Shown: positions 36,567-44,909 of the stretch, one piece after another
How positions within the stretch are numbered: position 1 is the first letter of the stretch
Layout: each line of letters begins with the position of its first letter
Source: CAIRDP01 sp037138335
GTDB taxonomy: Bacteria > Bacteroidota > Bacteroidia > Bacteroidales > FEN-979
Reading direction: 5' to 3'
Assembly (NCBI GenBank): GCA_037138335.1
Contig: JBAXIO010000009.1
Coordinates: forward strand, 1 to 64,000
DNA: 64,000 nt
Notes under the pieces: generated by a model
What the model was told of the DNA's origin: nothing
The model's database searches: none
The model's input: the letters and a program-made list of their open reading frames with translations, nothing else
Position numbers and translations under genes: made by a program

Positions 36567-36739
36567 TTATTGCTGGTTTTTTCCAGGCCTGAAGGATGCC
36601 GTTTGGCATCTTTCAAGGCTTTTTCAATGATCCATTCAAGCTGGCCGTTTACACTTCGGAACTCATCTGCCGCCCATTTTTCCAGGGTATTGTATACCTC
36701 CGGATTCAGACGTAAAACAAATGTTTTTTTCTCAGGCAT
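36563..36739 (-). CDS. Arc-like ribbon-helix-helix protein
   Basis: A short gene between SPFH and hydrolase, encoding 58 residues that start MPEKKTFVLRLNPEVY and continue as a helix-rich segment (NTLEKWAADEFRSVNGQLEWIIEKAL) typical of Arc/MetJ-type RHH DNA-binding domains. The start is 4 bases downstream of the SPFH stop, and the TGA overlaps the hydrolase ATG. Such a beta-strand (KTFVLRL) followed by two helices is the fold hallmark. It could repress its own operon; no operator was located. I believe Arc-family proteins occur next to SPFH genes in other Bacteroidota, but cannot check here. Confidence 0.85.
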   Translation of the reverse strand: MPEKKTFVLRLNPEVYNTLEKWAADEFRSVNGQLEWIIEKALKDAKRHPSGLEKTSNK

Positions 36740-36743
36740 TATC

Positions 36744-37610
36744 CTACTGATGAAGGGTTCCCGTATTAACTACCGGTGTTGTGTCCTTGTCGGAGCACAA
36801 TACAACCATAAGGTTGCTTACCATGGCGGCCTTTTTATCTTCATCAAGCTCGATAATCCCTTTCTTGCTCAATGCATTAAGGGCAAGTTCAACCATGCTT
36901 ACTGCGCCTTCCACAATCTTTGTCCTGGCGGCTACCACAGCCGTAGCCTGCTGGCGGCGAAGCATTGCCCCGGCAATTTCAGATGAATAAGCAAGGTATG
37001 AGATCCTGGCTTCCATGACCTTAATCCCTGCCATGGCAAGACGCTCGGAAAGTTCTTTTTCAAGGGCTACATGAACTTCTTCCCCTCCGGCCCTAAGTGA
37101 GATCTCTTTCTGCTCATCGTCAAAATTGTCATAGGCATAATGACCGGCCAGTTTCCGGGTGGCCGATTCACTCTGGATATCGACGAAATGGGCGTAGTCA
37201 TCCACCTCGAAAGCAGCCTTGTAGGTGTCATTCACCTGCCATACAAGTACGATGCCGATCATGATCGGGTTACCGAGTTTGTCGTTGACCTTGATGGGCT
37301 CCCTGTTCAGGTTCCTGGCCCTGAGGGTGATCTTTTTTCTAACATAAAAGGGATTCACAAAGAAAAACCCGTTCTGTTTAACCGTCCCTTTGTATTCTCC
37401 GAACAGTACCATCACAAATGATTCATTCGGGTTCACTACCATCAGGCCTTTTGTCATGAAGATGGCAAGAACCATAAGCACTCCGCCAAGGATCCCCATG
37501 AGGGCGTTATCCTGTGAATTTACGATACACACTATTGCTGCTGCAATAAGGACGATGATGATCAGTACACTCATGTACCCTGACATCATTGATTTCTTTT
37601 CTTTTTCCAT
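36744..37610 (-). CDS. SPFH/Band 7 (stomatin-like) membrane protein
   Basis: A 288-residue protein with two N-terminal membrane helices (VLIIIVLIAAAIVCIV and GVLMVLAIFM), then an SPFH domain with GLMVVNPNESFVMVLFGEYKG, KITLRARNLN and a long alpha-helical tail with VKVMEARISYLAYSSEIAGAM-type heptads (shown here in parts) and RRQQATAVVAARTKIV. SPFH proteins form ring-like or microdomain assemblies in membranes and often partner with NfeD or proteases; neither is present here. The gene leads a compact operon with RHH and hydrolase genes (4-base gap, then overlap). Confidence 0.9.
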   Translation of the reverse strand: MEKEKKSMMSGYMSVLIIIVLIAAAIVCIVNSQDNALMGILGGVLMVLAIFMTKGLMVVNPNESFVMVLFGEYKGTVKQNGFFFVNPFYVRKKITLRARNLNREPIKVNDKLGNPIMIGIVLVWQVNDTYKAAFEVDDYAHFVDIQSESATRKLAGHYAYDNFDDEQKEISLRAGGEEVHVALEKELSERLAMAGIKVMEARISYLAYSSEIAGAMLRRQQATAVVAARTKIVEGAVSMVELALNALSKKGIIELDEDKKAAMVSNLMVVLCSDKDTTPVVNTGTLHQ

Positions 37611-37786
37611 GATATTAAAATAATATTAAAATAATTCTGCAATGATACGAAATCCTTAATGGCAAAGTCAAGTTTTCTGCCAATTATTTTTCATGAGGTG
37701 TGAATGAATCACCTTTTAATGAAAAACCCTGGGGCTTCCAGAAAGCCGGCCGGGGTGTGTAAACTATTGAAATACAGGATTAAATA

Positions 37787-38644
37787 CTACAACTTGAATT
37801 TGATCCCGATATTGATGCTGGCTGTGCTGAAGGGAATGGTTTTGCGAAGCTCCTGACGGGGCTGGGTCATATCGATGGTTCCGTTGACATTCTTTTTGGA
37901 GACAAAATCTGCATTCTTCTGCCAGGTAGTCAGTTCTGAGAGCCTGTCCTCCCCGTCGACCGTATATTTAATAATCTGGCTGTGGTTGGGCGACCATGTT
38001 GAATGCGAGAACTGGAGTTCGACATAAAGGAGTAGGATGTTGCTTATTTTAAAATTTACACCACCTGCAGCAGTGTAACCCAATGCGACCCCGCCATAAT
38101 AATTGTTATAGATCTGTTTATTTTCGGGAGGGTCGGTTGTTGAATTATCCATTGTATACTTTGAAACCAGGTTCGGCAATGCCCCGATTAGAAAACCGAA
38201 GCGGGCGTATGGATTTATTTTATCCAATCCGGCGGAAATCAGAACAGAAGGTATTATGCTGAGCAAATCCCCTCTTATTTTTACCGTTGCCCTGCTTGCA
38301 CCGATCAGGTGAACAACAGAATCTCCCTTTGTGGGCATGCCCAGGAATTCCGACACGGCAAGTTCCGCCCCGATATATTTATTGAACCAGTACCCGACGG
38401 CCAGGGTTCCGTTAAACCCGCTGCCGAGGCCCACAGGCACAACGGTAACAGTCTCATTCCCGGCATTTCCTGAATATTTGTATAACAGGTCAAAGGCGGA
38501 TGAGGTGCTGATCCCCCCGCCGAGGCCGATACTGATATATAATTTTTGTTTGCTTTTTTTCTGCGGATTGATCACTTGTGTTTCCTGTGCCATAACCGAA
38601 AATACCATCAGCAGAACGGGGATAAGAAACAATGTCTTTTTCAT
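37787..38644 (-). CDS. Exported outer-membrane beta-barrel-like protein
   Basis: A 285-residue protein with a signal peptide (cleavage near SVMAQ). A short basic segment (NPQKKSKQKLYISIGLGGG) precedes alternating hydrophobic/polar strands with glycine turns, for example GSGFNGTLAVGYWF and AGGVNFKISNILLLYVELQF, ending in SINIGIKFKL with a terminal aromatic/hydrophobic residue, as in outer-membrane barrels. It may be an opacity-type or porin-like barrel of 8-10 strands. No specific family is recognised. The 142-base 5' side, 38645-38809, is AT-rich and shared with the divergent transglutaminase gene. Confidence 0.75.
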   Translation of the reverse strand: MKKTLFLIPVLLMVFSVMAQETQVINPQKKSKQKLYISIGLGGGISTSSAFDLLYKYSGNAGNETVTVVPVGLGSGFNGTLAVGYWFNKYIGAELAVSEFLGMPTKGDSVVHLIGASRATVKIRGDLLSIIPSVLISAGLDKINPYARFGFLIGALPNLVSKYTMDNSTTDPPENKQIYNNYYGGVALGYTAAGGVNFKISNILLLYVELQFSHSTWSPNHSQIIKYTVDGEDRLSELTTWQKNADFVSKKNVNGTIDMTQPRQELRKTIPFSTASINIGIKFKL

Positions 38645-38809
38645 AATTTCAGGTTTTGTAAAGGTTACCGAAAATATCGTTTATGCTAAGATATGAACAT
38701 TTGATAAAAATTTAACAGCAGGGGCTAAAAATATTTCATGGGTAATATTTTCTTAAAATATATAGTTATCACGATTGTATCGTTTATTTTTATGAGATAA
38801 TTCATACTG

Positions 38810-40009
38810 ATGAAAAACCTGATAATTGTTGTATTTATCCTTTGCCTTGCCTCGTTGAAGGCGCAGACCGGCAGTGAGTTTAAAGCTGCTGATGTCATAG
38901 CCCTGAATGCCCCGGATTCCTGCCAGTTGTCGGTATCTGCGCTCGGGAGGTATTTCTCAAAAACATTTAAAGATCCGGCTCTGAGACTCAGGGCGATCTA
39001 TAGCTGGACAGCCATGAAGATCAAATATGATGTTGCAAACATGGGCAAGGTGAATGCGGCTACCCCATTCAATGAACTGGTTGACAGAACGATGCAAACA
39101 AGAACCGCTATCTGCCAGGGTTATGCCTCAGTATTCAAAGCCTTATGCGATGCCTGCGGGATCAAAGCCTGGGTGGTCAACGGGTATACACGCCAGAACG
39201 GCCATATCAACACGATCAGCCATGCCTGGATCATAGCAGCCCCCGATACTTCATATTATGGTTTCGATGCTACATGGGGAGGAGGTTTCATAAGCAATGG
39301 GATTTATATAAAGCAGTTCAATGAACAGTTTTTTATGATGAAACCAGAGGACCTTATTAAGGACCACATGCCGTTTGACCCTATGTGGGAATGCTTGCAT
39401 TATCCTGTCGACAACCTTGATTTCACAAGCGGTAAAACAAATACTGTAGCAGGAACCGCGTTTTTTTCCTTCCCCGACACGATCAGCGCATACACTGCGC
39501 TCAGCCAGGGCGAACAATGCAAAGCCGCATTGCGCAGGCTGCAAGCCGCAGCTGTAATCAACGACCTGCTGACCGACTGGTCTTCGTATTTGAAACAATG
39601 TGTTGAAAACAATAACCGTAACGAGCTTGTGGGTGAAAAAAATAAATACGTGAGGCAATTCAATGATGCTGTTGCGAGCTATAACAACTGCATTTATGCT
39701 TTCAACCAGTATGCCGATTACTGGAACATGCAGTTCGCCCCTTCAAAACCGGAGCCCGAGATAGCACAAATGCTTCAAACCTGTTATTCTTACCTGGATT
39801 CCTGTAAACAGTCCCTTTCACAGGTTGTTACCGGCGACCCCGGCATGAAACAGAGCGCAGACCAGTTGAAACTGGCGATTGATGTGGCCCGGGAGAACCT
39901 GGACAAACAAAAGGTTTTCCTGAAAATATATTTCAATACCGATCCACCCTCACGGCCTCAGTTATTCCAGAACTATAACGGCGCAGGATTTCCCACAAAG
40001 AAGAAATGA
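38810..40009 (+). CDS. Exported transglutaminase-like protein
   Basis: A 399-residue protein with a signal peptide (VVFILCLASLKAQ). The transglutaminase core has the catalytic Cys in AICQGYASVFKALCDACG, the His in ISHAWIIA and the Asp in GFDATWGGG, the Cys-His-Asp order of the TGc/SLT-related peptidase superfamily. The C-terminal 190 residues are alpha-helical with many Gln and Asn. The superfamily mostly contains proteases and protein-modifying enzymes in bacteria; cytokinesis-type and secreted peptidase roles are possible. It ends next to the convergent PepSY gene with no gap. Confidence 0.85.
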   Translation: MKNLIIVVFILCLASLKAQTGSEFKAADVIALNAPDSCQLSVSALGRYFSKTFKDPALRLRAIYSWTAMKIKYDVANMGKVNAATPFNELVDRTMQTRTAICQGYASVFKALCDACGIKAWVVNGYTRQNGHINTISHAWIIAAPDTSYYGFDATWGGGFISNGIYIKQFNEQFFMMKPEDLIKDHMPFDPMWECLHYPVDNLDFTSGKTNTVAGTAFFSFPDTISAYTALSQGEQCKAALRRLQAAAVINDLLTDWSSYLKQCVENNNRNELVGEKNKYVRQFNDAVASYNNCIYAFNQYADYWNMQFAPSKPEPEIAQMLQTCYSYLDSCKQSLSQVVTGDPGMKQSADQLKLAIDVARENLDKQKVFLKIYFNTDPPSRPQLFQNYNGAGFPTKKK

Positions 40010-40576
40010 TCAGGCGTAGAGAAGAATAATTATTGCCGGGACAATGATCCCGATAAGAGCCAGTACCGCACCTCTCCATTTGATGCCGTTCCTGCCCCTG
40101 AGAATGAATAACCCGGTGACGGCAAGCAGTACCATGGCAATGGCATAGGCATCTGAAAACCATGTAAACCAGTGTTTTATACTGTTATAATGCAGGAGAT
40201 TGAACTCCTTGAGGATGTACCTTGGGGTTTTCTTTTCCAGTTCAGCCTTACCGGTAACCATATCAACATACAGGCTGCCATTGTCAAAAAAGATCTGCAT
40301 ATACCCTGTCCCCGGTACGAAACTCCTGTAGTGCTTTTCCTCATGGACCTGTTCAAGCGCTTTTATTGCAAATGCCTTATCGGCAGTGACATTGGCAGGC
40401 AGGGGAATAGTTAATTCCTCAAATTTCTTGCTGTAATCGGGATGGACAAAATCGCCCGATTTAAAATGATTGAGAATGATACCCGACAAGGCGTAAATCA
40501 GGGTCATCCCGAAGAAAAAATACCCCAGATCGCGGTGAATGGCATTGTTCCACCGCCGTAAAGTCTTGCGCTGCAT
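40010..40576 (-). CDS. PepSY-associated membrane protein
   Basis: A 188-residue protein with an N-terminal helix (GYFFFGMTLIYALSGIILNH), a periplasmic PepSY-like region (GYMQIFFDNGSLYVDMVTGK), a second helix (AIAMVLLAVTGLFIL) and a C-terminal helix (LALIGIIVPAIIILLY). The fold resembles PepSY_TM proteins, which are often linked to iron or siderophore reduction and other metal uptake. It shares a leftward transcript with the upstream OB lipoprotein gene (1-base gap). Confidence 0.82.
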   Translation of the reverse strand: MQRKTLRRWNNAIHRDLGYFFFGMTLIYALSGIILNHFKSGDFVHPDYSKKFEELTIPLPANVTADKAFAIKALEQVHEEKHYRSFVPGTGYMQIFFDNGSLYVDMVTGKAELEKKTPRYILKEFNLLHYNSIKHWFTWFSDAYAIAMVLLAVTGLFILRGRNGIKWRGAVLALIGIIVPAIIILLYA

Positions 40577-40577
40577 A

Positions 40578-41129
40578 TTACTTTACTACGGTGTAGGAAA
40601 TGGCTTCGATAGAATAGAAAGAAAGATGGTCTTTGCCGCTTTTCTTCAGGTCGTCACGGAGGGAGTTGATGTTATCCAGGGTTTCTTTGGTCCCCTGGTC
40701 TTCATGGCCTTTGGCCCCCGAATGTATCCCGGTCTCATGGTTTTCTGCCGGTTTTTTCACTTCGGCTTCCCATTCGTTGAGATACTTGGCATCAACCTTT
40801 TCTTCTTTCAGGACTCCGAGCACATTAACCCGGCTGCCGATGAGGCTTTCGTCGAATTTTGCAATGTTTGCCCCGGTGGTAACCTCAACCCTTATGCTAT
40901 CTGTTCCGTCGACCAGGAACATGCGCTTTCCTCCGTGCTTGCAGGTATGCAGAACAGTGCCTGAGATACGTACAGGTTTCTCAACGTATTTTCCAGCTGA
41001 ATCGATGAAAGATTTAACGGCCATTGTTGCCGTATCGGCTTTTTTTACTTCAGCCGTTTTAGTCCCTATATTGCAGGAGGCCAGCAGGAACAGGCATGGG
41101 ATAATAAGAAAGAAGAATTTCTTCGTCAT
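40578..41129 (-). CDS. OB-fold-like lipoprotein with a Cys-His motif
   Basis: A 183-residue lipoprotein (LLASCNIG, lipidated Cys ~19). The mature region has VRISGTVLHTCKHGGKRMFLVDGTDSIRV-like strands (shown here in pieces: SGTVLHTCKHGG, KRMFLVDG) and a hydrophilic, Lys/Glu-rich tail with a HETGIHSGAKGHED stretch. The TCKHGG plus GHED/HSGAKGHE residues look like a metal-binding site. It is operon-paired with the PepSY protein. A function in metal binding or delivery is an inference. Confidence 0.7.
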   Translation of the reverse strand: MTKKFFFLIIPCLFLLASCNIGTKTAEVKKADTATMAVKSFIDSAGKYVEKPVRISGTVLHTCKHGGKRMFLVDGTDSIRVEVTTGANIAKFDESLIGSRVNVLGVLKEEKVDAKYLNEWEAEVKKPAENHETGIHSGAKGHEDQGTKETLDNINSLRDDLKKSGKDHLSFYSIEAISYTVVK

Positions 41130-41167
41130 GGTTTCGTTATTAAAGTTCGGTACAAAATTGCTGTTTA

Positions 41168-41200
41168 TTTGGCAGAAATCAAAATCTTGCCGTACTTTCG
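41168..41200 (+). promoter_or_regulatory. Putative promoter of the SDR epimerase gene
   Basis: TTTG at 41168-41171, a 21-base spacer, then TACTTTCG at 41193-41200 (one mismatch to TAnnTTTG). The chosen ATG at 41252 lies 51 bases further on. Confidence 0.45.
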
Positions 41201-41251
41201 CCGCCTGTATTGCGATTCGCGCTATCCGCAGTCAAACCAAAACAAACCTTC

Positions 41252-42271
41252 ATGATTTTAGTTACAGGAGGGACCGGGCTTCTGGGGTCCCATTTACTGT
41301 TTGACCTTGTAAGTTCAGGGAAATCAGTTCGGGCCATCAAACGTGAAACAAGCAATACCGCTGCAGTTAAAAAAGTATTCTCATATTATTCCGCTAATGC
41401 GGATGAGCTTTTCGGGAAGATCGAATGGGTGGATGCCGATATCATGGATTTCCCGGCCATGGACGATGCGTTGGAAGGCGTTGACTATGTGTATCATGCA
41501 GGTGCAGTGGTTTCCTTTTATCCAAGGGACCACAAAGCCATGCTCAGGGTCAATATAGAAGGAACAGCAAACCTTGTTAACTTATGTATTGAAAGGAAAA
41601 TAAGGAAGTTTTGTTACGTGAGTTCAGTAGCCGTGCTTGGCAGGGCCGTGAATGACGGGGTTTCAGATGAAACAACATACTGGCAGCCGTCTAAAAAGAA
41701 TTCCGTTTACGGACAAAGCAAGTATGGAGCCGAGCGGGAGATCTGGAGGGGGATGGAAGAAGGCCTGAATGCCTTTATCATCAACCCTTCCGTTATTCTT
41801 GGCCCGGGGTTCTGGGATGGAGGCAATTCGGGGCTTTTTTCGCTGGTCTGGAAAGGACTTAAATATTATACCCGCGGTGTCAACGGCTATGTGGATGTAA
41901 GGGATGTCGCCAGGGCTATGATACAGTTGATGGAAAGTGACATATCAAAAGAACGCTTTATCGTTTCTTCCGAGAATTGTTCCTACAAGCAGGTATTTGA
42001 TCATATGGCAAAATATCTTGGCAAGCCGGCTCCTTCAATTAACGTTCCCAATGCCATGACCGGGCTTGCTTGGAGGGTTGAGGCGGTTCTCAGTTTCATA
42101 ATGAGGAGGCTGCCCGAGGTCACCAAAGAAATGGCTACCACGACTACCATGGTGTATACTTATACAAACGAAAAAATAAAAAAAGCAATTGGTTTTGAGT
42201 TCAAACCTGTTGAGCATTCCATTAAGGAAATTTCAGAGATTTTCCTGAAGGACCATTTGAACAATCAATAA
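41252..42271 (+). CDS. NAD-dependent epimerase/dehydratase-like (extended SDR)
   Basis: 339 residues from the ATG at 41252, where the sequence begins MILVTGGTGLLGSHLLF, the NAD(P)-binding glycine motif; an in-frame codon at 41210 would add 14 residues without Rossmann character. The catalytic pair is in YGQSKYGAER (YxxxK), preceded by a VSSVAVLGR serine. The C-terminal half fits nucleoside-sugar or 3-beta-HSD/dihydroflavonol-reductase-like enzymes. Substrate is unknown. It is convergent with the MltF-like gene across an 88-base repeat-rich gap. Confidence 0.85.
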   Translation: MILVTGGTGLLGSHLLFDLVSSGKSVRAIKRETSNTAAVKKVFSYYSANADELFGKIEWVDADIMDFPAMDDALEGVDYVYHAGAVVSFYPRDHKAMLRVNIEGTANLVNLCIERKIRKFCYVSSVAVLGRAVNDGVSDETTYWQPSKKNSVYGQSKYGAEREIWRGMEEGLNAFIINPSVILGPGFWDGGNSGLFSLVWKGLKYYTRGVNGYVDVRDVARAMIQLMESDISKERFIVSSENCSYKQVFDHMAKYLGKPAPSINVPNAMTGLAWRVEAVLSFIMRRLPEVTKEMATTTTMVYTYTNEKIKKAIGFEFKPVEHSIKEISEIFLKDHLNNQ

Positions 42272-42287
42272 CCTGGTAACGAAGCTA

Positions 42288-42359
42288 CTCATGGCTGTTG
42301 GCTCATGGCTCATCACTCATGGCCCATCACTTATCACTCATCACTCATCACTCATGGCT
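42288..42359. repeat. Degenerate CTCATCA/CTCATGG short-word repeat
   Basis: About nine imperfect copies of a seven- to eight-base word (CTCATCA, CTCATGG, CCCATCA) fill nearly the entire gap between two convergent genes. It has no hairpin with a T-run and no coding potential, so it is not a terminator or CRISPR array. Confidence 0.75.
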
Positions 42360-43772
42360 TCATTGCGGTATATTATTCCTGTAATGGTAATACCTGTTTA
42401 TGATATCGTCAACAAACCCTTCTTCGGTATAATCGGCCGAATAGTCCCCAACGGTATCATCCTTTGCATACGGATCTTTTTTTGATCGCCTGAGCAGGTA
42501 ATACTCAACGTTCCTGTCCCAGCGGTTTGGATCCTTGCCAAACTTCTTTGCTTTTTCCCTGGCCAGAAGAACCCGGCCGATACCTACGTTATATGAAGCA
42601 AGGATAAATTTGATGCGGTCTTTAGGGTTTGTAATCTCATCGGGAAGCTGCTCGTCGAGATGCCTGAGGTAGCGAACGCCGGCTGCAAGCTGCTGTACCG
42701 GGGTGGCAATGCTGTCCATCCCCATTTTAACAGCGGTTTCAGGCATGAGCTGCATAAGCCCGGAAGCGCTTTTAGAAGAAACCTGCCCCATCCTGAAATT
42801 TGATTCCTCATAAACCAGGGAAGCAAGCAGCCTCCAGTCCCAGTGAATTTTCAGGCTTAGCTCCCTGAGTTCTTTATCAAAAGGTGATAGCTGGTCTCCC
42901 CTGAGGGTAACATAATCGCTTCTCATATTGGTTACGATCTTCTGGTTGGCGAAATAATCGAGATATGTTTTTTTAAACTCCCCCGAGCGTTTCGATTCGG
43001 CCAGCCATTCGTCGAGTTTCATCAGTAAGGTATCGGAATTGTGATTCACCCCCCAGGCATAGGCGTAAAGGGGAAAGACCACGAGCGAAGCATCCAGGTT
43101 CATATAATACCGCTTATACACCATAGCCGTGTTTTCAGGGCAAAGCAGGTAGTTTATTTTCCCTTCGGCTACATTCCTTATAAGGCCTTCCTGCGAAATA
43201 TCAGGTTCTTCAATAAGGGTGGGGCGCCTGGCAGTCTGTTTCAGGAAAGAGCGGTAATAGGGCGACATGAATTCGTTCCGCCTTGCATGAACGGTATCAC
43301 TTTTTGTAATGTCGTCGAGGGTTTTAATGAATTTCGGGCTGTGGTTTTTGCGCTGTAGCAGGATGAGCCTGGTTTCCCCCATAATTTTTGTATAATGGAC
43401 CATTCTCCTTCCTTCCGATGAGACCGGGAGGTTCAGGGCGATCACATCCGCCACATTATAATAAAGATAGTAATACAGCTTTGAAATATCCTCGGAGGCA
43501 ATGATCCTGAGAGGAACTCCAAGATAATCGGAAAAGGACTTCAGAAGTTCGAGCTGGAAACCGGCGGGCTCGCCACGGTAAAGGAAATAATTCAGGGTGT
43601 TGCGGTCGGTAAGCGCAAGAAGGTAACCCCTTTCGCGTATCCGCCTGATGGCATCTTTCTGTTCCTCTTCATGGTAATAGATCTTATGGGTAATGTAAAC
43701 AGCAATACCGATGAGGGCCACCCCCATAAGGACGGTCCTGAACCTTCGAAAGAAATTACTTACTTTGGTCAA
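42360..43772 (-). CDS. MltF-like lytic transglycosylase with solute-binding domain
   Basis: A 470-residue membrane-anchored protein. A transmembrane segment (~12-30, VLMGVALIGIAVYI) precedes a periplasmic substrate-binding domain of the SBP_bac_3 type (GYLLALTDRNTLNYFLYRGEPAGFQ-like start, shown here in parts), then a C-terminal SLT lysozyme-like domain: catalytic Glu in YEESNFRMGQ, SASGLMQLMPETA and ASYNVGIGRV. That order matches MltF/YfhD. It should cleave peptidoglycan with release of 1,6-anhydro-muropeptides. It lies 7 bases after the second ABC-2 permease stop, so it appears co-transcribed with the efflux operon. Confidence 0.88.
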   Translation of the reverse strand: MTKVSNFFRRFRTVLMGVALIGIAVYITHKIYYHEEEQKDAIRRIRERGYLLALTDRNTLNYFLYRGEPAGFQLELLKSFSDYLGVPLRIIASEDISKLYYYLYYNVADVIALNLPVSSEGRRMVHYTKIMGETRLILLQRKNHSPKFIKTLDDITKSDTVHARRNEFMSPYYRSFLKQTARRPTLIEEPDISQEGLIRNVAEGKINYLLCPENTAMVYKRYYMNLDASLVVFPLYAYAWGVNHNSDTLLMKLDEWLAESKRSGEFKKTYLDYFANQKIVTNMRSDYVTLRGDQLSPFDKELRELSLKIHWDWRLLASLVYEESNFRMGQVSSKSASGLMQLMPETAVKMGMDSIATPVQQLAAGVRYLRHLDEQLPDEITNPKDRIKFILASYNVGIGRVLLAREKAKKFGKDPNRWDRNVEYYLLRRSKKDPYAKDDTVGDYSADYTEEGFVDDIINRYYHYRNNIPQ

Positions 43773-43779
43773 TATATTA

Positions 43780-44898
43780 TTATGCTACTTTCCTGTATCT
43801 CCATACGGCCAGGCCCGACATCATGATGGCAAAAACGACCAGTGACCAGAAATGCGGGCTGATATCGGCAAATGTGGAGCCTTTCAACAGTACCATCCTC
43901 ATGATCTTGATGAAATACATCAGGGGGTTCAGCCTGTCGATCTGTTGTGCCCAGCCGGGCATGCTTTCAATAGAGGTGAACAACCCGCTCATCAATATAA
44001 ATACCACCAGGAAAAAGAACGTCACAAGCATAGATTGCTGTTGGGTGTTTGTAATAGTTGACACCAGCAATCCTATCGACAAAATTACAAAAAGATATAC
44101 TCCCCCCGACAGGAAGATGAGCCAGAGGCTTCCAACCAACGGAATATCAAATACTAACTTGCCAATGGAAAGTCCGAATGCAAGTTCAAAAAGGGCAATG
44201 ATCCAGAACGGCGCAAGCTTTCCCGCTATAAACTGGATTTTATGGATAGGGGTGACATTGATCTGTTCAATGGTACCTATTTCTTTTTCCCGCACAATGT
44301 TCATGCCCGAAAGCAACAAGCCTATGATGGTGACAAGCAGTACAAGTATGCCCGGAACCATGTACGTTTTATAATTCAGCTTGGGGTTATACCAGTAACT
44401 GAAGTCGGTTTGTATGTTCTTTAATCCCGCCATCTGGGCAGGGCTGAGCCAGTCCTGCATCAGCTCACGGTTGAAGTCGATCAGGATAGAGGTGCAGTAT
44501 CCACTGCTTAGACCGGCGACAGCCTGGTTGATGGCATTGATCACAAACTGGACCTTGCTGAGGTTTTCCCTCACCAGCTGCCGCTCGAAGCCGTTGGGTA
44601 TATTGATGATGACATCCACCTTGCCCTTCTGCATCTGGTCCATTGCTTCATCATACGAAAACGCAGTCGACACGACCTTATAAAAAGGAGAACCTTCATA
44701 TTTGCTGATGAGTTTGCGGGATGAAGTACTCAGGTCCATGTCAACAACCGAAACCCTGATGCTCTTCATTTCGAAAGTGGCTGCATTTACAAGGATAAGG
44801 AGCTGGACGATAGGCACAACGAAGATGATGGGAAGCATGCCTTTGTTCCGGAAGATCTGGAGGAATTCTTTCTGTATTATGAATAGCAGTGTTCTCAT
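43780..44898 (-). CDS. ABC-2 type permease subunit (second)
   Basis: A 372-residue membrane protein with an N-terminal helix (MLPIIFVVPIVQLLILV), a large periplasmic domain (~50-170), then five helices with the ABC-2 hallmark (EKEIGTIEQINVTP then IAGKLAPFWIIALFELA). It shares the order and motif of YbhS/YbhR-type exporters. It is the distal permease of the operon and is 11 bases after the first permease. With the first permease it should form a heterodimer; a drug/toxin efflux role is inferred from the TolC and HlyD genes upstream. Confidence 0.9.
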   Translation of the reverse strand: MRTLLFIIQKEFLQIFRNKGMLPIIFVVPIVQLLILVNAATFEMKSIRVSVVDMDLSTSSRKLISKYEGSPFYKVVSTAFSYDEAMDQMQKGKVDVIINIPNGFERQLVRENLSKVQFVINAINQAVAGLSSGYCTSILIDFNRELMQDWLSPAQMAGLKNIQTDFSYWYNPKLNYKTYMVPGILVLLVTIIGLLLSGMNIVREKEIGTIEQINVTPIHKIQFIAGKLAPFWIIALFELAFGLSIGKLVFDIPLVGSLWLIFLSGGVYLFVILSIGLLVSTITNTQQQSMLVTFFFLVVFILMSGLFTSIESMPGWAQQIDRLNPLMYFIKIMRMVLLKGSTFADISPHFWSLVVFAIMMSGLAVWRYRKVA

Positions 44899-44909
44899 TT
44901 CCGGTTTCT

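Noticed and set aside
36563..36739. Antitoxin of a toxin-antitoxin pair
   Set aside because: The RHH fold fits an antitoxin, but the neighbours are an SPFH membrane protein and a secreted hydrolase, not a toxin family.
42288..42359. Possible CRISPR array
   Set aside because: Units are only seven to eight bases, imperfect, and without unique spacers.
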